NCBI GenBank assembly: GCA_041665065.1
Contig: JBAYJM010000003.1
Span: 1 to 64,000 of the forward strand
Length of the DNA stretch: 64,000 nt
From: JBAYJM01 sp041665065
Lineage (GTDB): Bacteria > Patescibacteriota > Patescibacteriia > 2-01-FULL-39-33
Direction: 5' to 3'
Shown: one piece after another, positions 58,372 to 64,000 of the stretch
How positions within the stretch are numbered: position 1 is the first letter of the stretch
Layout: every line of letters starts with the position of its first letter
Made by a program: the position numbers and the translations under genes
The notes under the pieces: model-generated
The model's database searches: none
The model's input: the letters and a program-made list of their open reading frames with translations, nothing else
What the model was told of the DNA's origin: nothing

Positions 58372-59340
58372 TTATCGAGCTGTCGAGGTGGAACTTGTTG
58401 TAGCTGTAGTAGACGTCGTGACCGGAGTACTCGTAGAAGGGCTTACGGCAGGAATCTTGCCCCAAAAATATCTTTTAGCATCAGGGCCAATATACCAAAT
58501 ATTTCCACCCTTATCATTTTGAATAAATATTTTACCTTTATTTGCCTGAGCGAATTTAGCATCAAGACCCAACTTTTTAACTGCGACCAGAGGATCGTAA
58601 TCTGAAAGCATTTCTTGCTTATCGCTAAACTTATCGCCATCTGTATCTGCACTGTTTGGATTTGTACCAAGCGCGGTTTCTACGGCATCAGAAAGACCAT
58701 CACCATCACTATCCGTACCTGAATTTAAATTACTATCAGCTAAAGAAAATTTCTGTAAATCTTTGCTAGAAATATTTGTAGCAATTTTATTTATGTTTCC
58801 AAACATGCCAATAGCCACCGTTCCCAGTTCTTTATACTTATCATAGTCGCCCATGAGCGCCGATTGTTGATCCATGGAATTTTTTAACTCTTGCATCTTT
58901 ACATCCAATTCTTTTTGATTATCAATTCTGGCCTGATTTAATTGAGCGATTTGAGAATCCCTGCTTGATAAGTTTTGAGTTGCTGTATTTAGATTGCCTT
59001 CCGCTTCTTTTAATTTTGTTTGAAATGTATTAGCAGATTCCAAAAGCTTGGTGTTATCCATGTAAATTCTAACCATATAGGCGACCATCGCTACAAAAAT
59101 TACAATGATTACTAGATAAAAAAACCATCTTTGCCAACGCCTTTTTTTAATTTCATGGTGTGTTCTGGCATTTGCCGCCTGAGCCTGCATTTGCATTGTG
59201 CTGATCTGAGCCTGCTGTTGCTGGGGCTGCGGGGCATATTGTGATTGTTGAGGAGCAGGAGCCAGGGCTAAATTTACTCCACAATTTGGACAGATTACCG
59301 AGGTATCCGGTATCTGTGCCTTGCAATTAAAGCAAACCAT
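58372..59340 (-). CDS. Zinc-ribbon/TSP3-repeat membrane protein
   Basis: 322 residues in clear blocks: an N-terminal zinc ribbon (CFNCKAQIPDTSVICPNCG), a Gln/Ala/Pro linker, a membrane helix (WFFYLVIIVIFVAMVAYMV), a coiled coil (~95-165), two thrombospondin-type-3 calcium repeats (DSDGDGLSDAVETALGTNPN; SADTDGDKFSDKQEMLSDYD) and a C-terminal NKGKIFIQNDKGGNIWYIGP DAKRYFWG motif that I recall from many CPR surface proteins, then a Ser/Thr tail. The ribbon faces in, the calcium repeats out. Function unknown. Confidence 0.83.
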   Translation of the reverse strand: MVCFNCKAQIPDTSVICPNCGVNLALAPAPQQSQYAPQPQQQQAQISTMQMQAQAANARTHHEIKKRRWQRWFFYLVIIVIFVAMVAYMVRIYMDNTKLLESANTFQTKLKEAEGNLNTATQNLSSRDSQIAQLNQARIDNQKELDVKMQELKNSMDQQSALMGDYDKYKELGTVAIGMFGNINKIATNISSKDLQKFSLADSNLNSGTDSDGDGLSDAVETALGTNPNSADTDGDKFSDKQEMLSDYDPLVAVKKLGLDAKFAQANKGKIFIQNDKGGNIWYIGPDAKRYFWGKIPAVSPSTSTPVTTSTTATTSSTSTAR

Positions 59341-59417
59341 ATTTTTGATTTTCTTAATTATGAGATAAACGCTTTATGATATTATAGCACATATTAATAA
59401 AACAAGCTAAATATAGC

Positions 59418-60200
59418 CTAGGCATATTTTTCAATCCAACCCAAAAAAATCTTTTTTAATTCCCGCAGATGTTTTTTGGACCTGAAAGTATGTGGGGCAT
59501 TTTTAATAATGCAAAGCTCCTTAGGTTCAGGCAAAGCTTGATATAAAATTTCAATATGATCCCTTGGTATTGTGCCATCCCTATCACCAGCAACCAAAAG
59601 CACCGGCATTGTTAATTTTGACACCTCTTTTAAAAGGTTGTATTTCATGCAATCCCTAATAAAGGCCTGGGCCAGTTTTTTTATTTTCTTTGTGTCGGTT
59701 GTTTTTAGGCCTTTAAGCCAGGATATTTTACGGCACACATTAGGATCATCAAAATCGTATTTTTTATGCGATTCATAAACCAATTTCCCGGAAACAACAG
59801 TAGATATGGGAGCCAGGAGAGAAACTTTTTTTGGATTTTTTTGAGCATACATTGAAATGCAAATTCCGCCAAGACTATGTCCAGCCAAGGCAAATGGCTC
59901 CTGATACCATGACTGAATTTTTGACCAGGCAATGACATCCTCAAGGTCTTGGTAATAATTTGTCGCTCTTGCGTTTTCTAAACACCCCTCGCCTTCACCG
60001 ACCGAATTAGCAACGTCAAAACGAACGACTGTAAAATTTTTTTGTCGAAAAGCATCAGCCACTATTTGCAAATGACCCTGTTCTTTAAATCCTCCAAGTC
60101 CGTGCATTATAAAAACTAATCCATTTTGTTTTTTGTGTTTCTCCACAATAATGGATAAGTTCTTCTTTTTGCGATTTCTAATAAATAATTTTTCCCTCAT
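59418..60200 (-). CDS. Alpha/beta hydrolase, serine-aminopeptidase/lysophospholipase type
   Basis: 260 residues from ATG 60200 (MREKLFIRNRKKKN). The longer frame to 60377 reads through tRNA-Ser and is spurious. GLVFIMHGLGGFKEQGH gives the oxyanion loop, FALAGHSLGGICISMYA the nucleophile Ser, VLLVAGDRDGTIPRDH the acid and APHTFRSK the His. Soluble, cytoplasmic. The substrate is unknown; the family includes acylglycerol lipases and esterases. Confidence 0.9.
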   Translation of the reverse strand: MREKLFIRNRKKKNLSIIVEKHKKQNGLVFIMHGLGGFKEQGHLQIVADAFRQKNFTVVRFDVANSVGEGEGCLENARATNYYQDLEDVIAWSKIQSWYQEPFALAGHSLGGICISMYAQKNPKKVSLLAPISTVVSGKLVYESHKKYDFDDPNVCRKISWLKGLKTTDTKKIKKLAQAFIRDCMKYNLLKEVSKLTMPVLLVAGDRDGTIPRDHIEILYQALPEPKELCIIKNAPHTFRSKKHLRELKKIFLGWIEKYA

Positions 60201-60216
60201 GCTATGATTTTTACTT

Positions 60217-60303
60217 CGGAGAAGGGGGGATTTGAACCCCCGAGAGCTTTGACACCCTACTCGCTTTCCAAGCGAGCGCACTAGACCACTATGCGACCTC
60301 TCC
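60217..60303 (-). tRNA. tRNA-Ser (GGA)
   Basis: 87 nt with a long variable arm: acceptor GGAGAGG with CTTCTCC, anticodon stem CTCGC/GCGAG with loop TTGGAAA (anticodon GGA), variable arm, T-arm GGGGG-TTCAAAT-CCCCC, discriminator G. CCA is not encoded. Confidence 0.96.
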
Positions 60304-60347
60304 ATGCTATAGGCAAGACCATCCACCGCTATGGATAACCTATTCTT

Positions 60348-60377
60348 ATTATATGCTACCGTGAGACAACCCTCCAA
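60348..60377 (-). promoter_or_regulatory. Promoter of tRNA-Ser
   Basis: Minus-strand TTGGAG (60372-60377), 18-bp spacer, TATAAT (60348-60353). Confidence 0.55.
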
Positions 60378-60430
60378 TATATTTTATTAAAATATCTTAA
60401 ATTTTACATTAAAAAACAAACTTTGTCCAA

Positions 60431-60464
60431 TAAAACAAAGAACACTTCACACCTGTGTGAAGTG
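60431..60464 (-). terminator. Terminator of the gatCA-redox operon
   Basis: CACTTCACAC (60443-60452) pairs with GTGTGAAGTG (60455-60464); the minus strand continues TTCTTTGTTTTATT. Confidence 0.75.
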
Positions 60465-60480
60465 CTCTTCTAAAAAACTT

Positions 60481-61488
60481 TTAATTTGTTGCACAATCTG
60501 CAGCAGCAGTATTAGCCGTTGTGCCTTCACCAAAGCCCGGGGCAGGCGTTGCACTGGACAAGCTAGCCTTAGAACAGGCATCTGGAGCATTATTGAAAGC
60601 TCCACAGATCGTCTTTAAAAGACTGGCGCTATCTCTGGCAGTTTCCACCTGGGCTCCGTTTATTACCAAAGTCGGAGATCCTTGTACGCCATATTTTTCA
60701 GCATCTGTTTTATATATATTGAAAGGAGGATAATTTCCTAGCCATGTCTGCTTATTATTAAAATTTTCAGTAATTTTGAATTCCTTATCGGAACTACTGA
60801 TACAACTGTCTAATTTTCCTTGATTGATTCCATTGCTAGCCAAGCAAGAAGCGGAATCACCAGCCTTCAAAAAGCAAGTCAGATATGGCATAAGTTTGTC
60901 ACCCTGGGTCTTGTCGATACAATATTGCTTCAAATTTTCATCTACTTCCTTTTTGTCGTGCATTGCATAATTGACAAATTTCAAACTGAAATCAATTTTA
61001 TTTCCCAACGCTTCGACGACAGGAATTATTCCTTTTTCAATTTGTGTTCCATATGGGCAATAGCTCATAATAAACAATTCCACTTTCGGCTTATTACTTT
61101 TGGTTACGTTAGCCGATGCTTGAGGGGTCTGGGTATTTACCTGCTTATCTGTTGAGGATGAAGGTGAAATATCTATAGCGGCGGGAAAGATTTTTGTTCC
61201 GTCTTTGGTTACGTAGGCCTCAGCCTTTTGCTCGCCCAAACTAATTTGCATTTTATACAAACCACAATTGAAATTTTCAATTGAATCGATTTGTGCGGCC
61301 GCTTGCCCTTGAGGCAAATCTTTATTAACAAAATTTTGCACTACCTGTTTTGCCTTAGCGGCGGTTAAATTCTTGCCGCTGAAAGTCTGCAGACCGTAAA
61401 CAACGCCTGAAATGATAAGCATTATTATAAAGCCCGCAATAAAGCCTACGAGAAAATTTTTTCCTCTTGGCATTTTTGCTTCGTCCAT
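60481..61488 (-). CDS. Membrane-anchored DsbA/GILT-like thioredoxin-fold protein
   Basis: 335 residues. N-terminal helix (FLVGFIAGFIIMLIISGVVY), a ~90-residue region, then a thioredoxin-fold domain with KPKVELFIMSYCPYGTQIEK and VQGSPTLVINGAQ (the cis-Pro loop). The active site is CPYG, so the second Cys of a CxxC is missing, but several other cysteines (QYCIDK, LTCFLKAGDSASC, DSCISS) may take part. The layout resembles exported DsbA/GILT relatives. It lies 11 bases after a second thioredoxin-like gene. Confidence 0.8.
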   Translation of the reverse strand: MDEAKMPRGKNFLVGFIAGFIIMLIISGVVYGLQTFSGKNLTAAKAKQVVQNFVNKDLPQGQAAAQIDSIENFNCGLYKMQISLGEQKAEAYVTKDGTKIFPAAIDISPSSSTDKQVNTQTPQASANVTKSNKPKVELFIMSYCPYGTQIEKGIIPVVEALGNKIDFSLKFVNYAMHDKKEVDENLKQYCIDKTQGDKLMPYLTCFLKAGDSASCLASNGINQGKLDSCISSSDKEFKITENFNNKQTWLGNYPPFNIYKTDAEKYGVQGSPTLVINGAQVETARDSASLLKTICGAFNNAPDACSKASLSSATPAPGFGEGTTANTAAADCATN

Positions 61489-61499
61489 ATTTTTTACCT

Positions 61500-62036
61500 T
61501 TATTTATTAATTAATTTATTTAAAATTATTTCAAATTCATTTGCTTCCGCGTTAAGATCGCTGTTTTGTTCATAGCCGTTTCCAATTCGATAATATTTAC
61601 AACCAAAGACAAAAGTAGGAACTCCCCCGCCCGGATTGAATTCATTAAAAACCGCAAACGCCTCTTTAGGGACTAACTTTTCTGTTTCAGAAGTCAGCAA
61701 ATCATCACCCGAATCTAAATCATAATGATACGCTTTTATCTTTCCGCTGGCAACATACCTTCTAACAATTTTATCAAATGTATCTTTTATCCATAGACAA
61801 TGCGAGCAATTACTTGTAGAAAAAAGATAAACCACCGGCTTGCCGTCTTCTTGGCAGATTTCGCTATTATTATTAACTCTAAATGTTGAGCTTGTTGATG
61901 GCTGCTTATTAAAAACAGAAAAAACAATCCAAAAAACTAAGCTTATAATTACAATAACTGCCAAACCCAAAACCAAACCAAGAAAAAAATCCTTGTTTTT
62001 TAATAACGCCAATAATTTATTTTTGCCACCTTCCAT
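61500..62036 (-). CDS. Membrane-anchored thioredoxin-like protein
   Basis: 178 residues: N-terminal helix (FFLGLVLGLAVIVIISLVFW), a short linker, then a thioredoxin fold with CSHC (VVYLFSTSNCSHCLWIKDTF) and GGVPTFVFGCKYYRI with its cis-Pro. It should act in disulfide exchange outside the membrane, perhaps with the DsbA-like protein encoded next. It begins 14 bases after gatA. Confidence 0.86.
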   Translation of the reverse strand: MEGGKNKLLALLKNKDFFLGLVLGLAVIVIISLVFWIVFSVFNKQPSTSSTFRVNNNSEICQEDGKPVVYLFSTSNCSHCLWIKDTFDKIVRRYVASGKIKAYHYDLDSGDDLLTSETEKLVPKEAFAVFNEFNPGGGVPTFVFGCKYYRIGNGYEQNSDLNAEANEFEIILNKLINK

Positions 62037-62050
62037 TATCTAAGTGTAAA

Positions 62051-63508
62051 TTATTTTAATTGAGGTTTCTGTTTGTGCCAATCGGTTATTTGCTGAAATT
62101 GATGGCCAGCCCGAAGAATTGTTTTCTCATCAAATCTCTTGCCAAGAATTTGCATGCCAACAGGAAGCCCATTAGCCATGCCAGCTGGAATAGATAATCC
62201 GCAAATACCTGCGAGCGACGCAGGAACAGTAAAGACATCTTCCAAATACATTTTTAGCGGATCAGATATTTTTTCGCCAATCTTATATGCCGTTGTCGGA
62301 GCAACTGGAGTTAAAATGACATCAACTTTTTCAAAAGCATCATCAAAATCTTTTTTAACTAATGTTCTGACTTTCATTGCTTTTTTATAGTAGGCATCAT
62401 AATAGCCAGCTGAAAGCGCATAAGTTCCAATCATAATTCTTCTTTTTGCTTCTTGTCCAAAACCTTCTGCTCTTGATTGCAAATAAATATTTAACAAATC
62501 ACCATCTCTTTTGGATAAGCCATATTTAATGCCGTCATATTTTGCCAAATTAGAAGAAACTTCTGCGGGCTGGATTACATAATATGAAGCCAAGGCAAAA
62601 TCAGTCATTGGTAATGAAATATCTAAGATTTCCGCACCCAATTCTTCAAATTTTTTAAGTGCTTCTAAAATAGAGGTTCTAACTCCCTCATCCATTCCCT
62701 CAATAAAATATTCCTTTGGCAAACCGATCTTCAAGCCGTTAATATCTTTTTTTATCTCGCTTAAATAATCATCCACATCAATCGGAGGAGTTGTTGAATC
62801 TTTTGGATCACGGCCAGCAATATATTTTAAAATCAAAGCAACGTCCTCAACGCTTTTGCCAATCGGTCCAATAGTATCTAAAGATGATGCATCGGCAACA
62901 ACGCCATATCTTGAAACTCGACCATAACTCACTTTCAAACCAGTTACTCCGCAAAAAGATGCGGGTTGCCTGATTGATCCGCCAGTATCAGTGCCGATTG
63001 AAAAAATACTCTCGTCGGCTGCGATGGAAGCTGTTGAGCCACCACTAGTTCCACCCGGCACCCTGTCCAAATCCCAAGGATTATGGGTTGTAAAAAATGC
63101 TGAATTTTCCGTTGATCCACCCATTGCAAATTCATCTAAATTTGTTTTACCAACAATAACTGAATCATTATCTTTTAAAATTTTAACAACAGTCGCATCA
63201 AAAGGTGGAATATAATTTTCCAAAATTTTTGAAGCTGCAGTTGTTCTGACACCAGTCGTACATAATAAATCTTTTACTGAAACAGGAATTCCAGCTAAAG
63301 GCGATAAACTTTCTCCGTTTTTAATTTTTTCATCAACTTTTTTCGCTTGCAATAAAGCACCATCCTTATCAAGAGTAACAAAAGCTTTTATTTTGTCTTC
63401 ATGCTTTTCGATTTGATCAAAGCAAGCCTTAGTCAATTCTTCGCTAGAAAACTTTTTATCGCGAAGCCCTTCAAAAGATTCTAAAAGTGTTAATTCGTTT
63501 AATGCCAT
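62051..63508 (-). CDS. gatA: Asp/Glu-tRNA amidotransferase subunit A
   Basis: 485 residues, full-length amidase. The Ser-cisSer-Lys triad is visible: Lys in GIPVSVKDLLC, cis-Ser in GTDTGGSIRQPASF and the nucleophile Ser in the GGTSGGSTASIAADE region. With GatB and GatC it amidates Glu-tRNA(Gln) and/or Asp-tRNA(Asn). gatB is not in the window. It follows gatC by 28 bases. Confidence 0.97.
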   Translation of the reverse strand: MALNELTLLESFEGLRDKKFSSEELTKACFDQIEKHEDKIKAFVTLDKDGALLQAKKVDEKIKNGESLSPLAGIPVSVKDLLCTTGVRTTAASKILENYIPPFDATVVKILKDNDSVIVGKTNLDEFAMGGSTENSAFFTTHNPWDLDRVPGGTSGGSTASIAADESIFSIGTDTGGSIRQPASFCGVTGLKVSYGRVSRYGVVADASSLDTIGPIGKSVEDVALILKYIAGRDPKDSTTPPIDVDDYLSEIKKDINGLKIGLPKEYFIEGMDEGVRTSILEALKKFEELGAEILDISLPMTDFALASYYVIQPAEVSSNLAKYDGIKYGLSKRDGDLLNIYLQSRAEGFGQEAKRRIMIGTYALSAGYYDAYYKKAMKVRTLVKKDFDDAFEKVDVILTPVAPTTAYKIGEKISDPLKMYLEDVFTVPASLAGICGLSIPAGMANGLPVGMQILGKRFDEKTILRAGHQFQQITDWHKQKPQLK

Positions 63509-63536
63509 ATTTTTAATATTTCAAATGGAAAGTAAT

Positions 63537-63830
63537 TTATTTATTTTCAAAAATTTTAGGAATGGCAACATAGCCGTCTTTGTGGGCCGGTGCGCATTCG
63601 ACTAAATCCTTTTCAATTCCTGATTCAATAATTTCGTCTTCTCGCATAACGCTAGTTAGTCCAGTTACCTGGGAAGTCGGTTCGATATTTTGGGTATCAA
63701 CAGACTGCAACTTTTCCATGTATTCTAAAATGTTAGAAAGCTGGTTGCTATACTTCTCTTTTTCCTCTTGGGTCAGGCTAAGTCTTGCTAATTTGGCAAT
63801 ATGCTCGACTTCTTCAATAGATAATTTCAT
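63537..63830 (-). CDS. gatC: Asp/Glu-tRNA amidotransferase subunit C
   Basis: 97 residues: LSIEEVEHIAKLARLSLTQE, LSNILEYMEKLQSVDTQNIE, REDEIIESGIEKDLVECAP. The small belt protein that holds GatA to GatB. First gene of the gatC-gatA-redox operon. Confidence 0.95.
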   Translation of the reverse strand: MKLSIEEVEHIAKLARLSLTQEEKEKYSNQLSNILEYMEKLQSVDTQNIEPTSQVTGLTSVMREDEIIESGIEKDLVECAPAHKDGYVAIPKIFENK

Positions 63831-63857
63831 AAGTGAATAATTTATGATTACTCAATT

Positions 63858-63886
63858 ATTTTAAGCCATTATTGGATATTTTTCAA
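63858..63886 (-). promoter_or_regulatory. Promoter of gatC-gatA
   Basis: Minus-strand TTGAAA (63881-63886), 17-bp spacer, TAAAAT (63858-63863), 28 bases before gatC. Confidence 0.65.
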
Positions 63887-63914
63887 TAGTGGAGTTTTTA
63901 AAATAAGCCAAAAC

Positions 63915-63943
63915 TTGACATTTTATCAAAAGTATGCTATAAT
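63915..63943 (+). promoter_or_regulatory. Strong promoter reading out of the window
   Basis: TTGACA 63915-63920, 17-bp spacer ending TGC, TATAAT 63938-63943: perfect boxes with an extended -10. The transcript leaves the right edge of the window. Confidence 0.8.
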
Positions 63944-63948
63944 TATAT

Positions 63949-63966
63949 ATCGCTTAAGTGAGCGAT
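63949..63966 (+). other. 5'-leader hairpin after the strong promoter
   Basis: ATCGCT pairs with AGCGAT, starting 6 bases after the -10 box. A second small dyad CACAT/ATGTG lies at ~63972-63987. No coding region is visible before the edge. Confidence 0.45.
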
Positions 63967-64000
63967 GAGGCACATTGAAATATGTGGAAAATAGCCCTAA

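Noticed and set aside
60201..60377. N-terminal extension of the hydrolase frame
   Set aside because: It translates tRNA-Ser and its promoter; ATG 60200 starts the conserved protein.
1..64000. CRISPR array, insertion sequence, rRNA gene or alternative genetic code
   Set aside because: No regular spaced repeats, no transposase and no rRNA in the window; TGA acts as a stop throughout and Trp is TGG, so code 25 of Gracilibacteria does not apply.

Overview
The window is mostly AT-rich, tightly packed chromosomal DNA that reads with the standard bacterial code (TGA is a stop). Gene content and style point to a Candidatus Patescibacteria (CPR) genome, probably on the Parcubacteria/ABY1 side. The signs are a complete type IV pilus assembly operon with four minor pilins, an orphan VirB2-like pilin, PEGA and FAS1 membrane proteins, a short Ogt, PduL-AckA acetate formation, an RND pump with no outer-membrane factor, palindromic repeats with the core CCTGCCTG..CGGTAGGC, and tRNAs with and without an encoded CCA. 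The phylum assignment is inference from these features.

Layout. Positions 1-4,060 are an unusual mosaic. Three visibly GC-rich gene units (an Ig-domain protein fragment; an Ig-domain protein with a C-terminal sorting-like tail; two small orphan proteins) sit among AT-rich spacers and a normal AT-rich GT4 glycosyltransferase. Each unit ends in its own strong terminator. A 129-nt imperfect palindrome and other hairpins fill 3,981-4,349. Positions 4,350-12,246 hold the pilus operon (pilB, pilC, four prepilins, pilM, pilN, pilO, one unknown). Positions 12,284-16,317 (minus) form an apparent Rrf2-iscU-nfu-rmlB-rmlA-nifS operon that mixes Fe-S cluster assembly with dTDP-sugar synthesis. Positions 16.4-31.5 kb are mainly housekeeping: two lipoproteins, L27, CTP synthase, L9-CTP protease, MurA-PEGA, and a minus-strand run PduL-AckA-RsmI-MetG-CvpA-TatD-HIT, then a two-domain thioredoxin-like membrane protein.

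Positions 31.5-37.6 kb carry tRNA-Ala, RlmH, an ECF-type sigma factor with a 58-residue companion, and a cluster of exported proteins: a TIKI/TraB-like protein, a four-repeat LGNL secreted protein, FAS1, a VirB2-like pilin and a C39-like protein. A candidate structured RNA lies between the FAS1 and VirB2 genes. Positions 37.7-47.0 kb hold a TetR-adaptor-RND efflux operon with a clear operator, a VOC protein, a slipin, and a ferric-reductase/cytochrome-b5 pair. Positions 47.0-51.6 kb are accessory: a DUF5672 protein, a frameshifted small membrane protein, a DUF2975-XRE pair, the C-terminal remnant of a serine recombinase, and a 785-residue membrane protein of unknown function, followed by tRNA-Asn.

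Positions 52-64 kb hold RpoD, DnaG behind an oxidative-stress pair (rubrerythrin, desulfoferrodoxin), Ogt, two alpha/beta hydrolases, a zinc-ribbon/TSP3 membrane protein, tRNA-Ser, and gatC-gatA followed by two membrane-anchored thiol-redox proteins. At the right edge a near-perfect sigma-70 promoter fires out of the window.

All family assignments come from reading motifs in the translations; no database search was made. Promoter and terminator calls are by eye.
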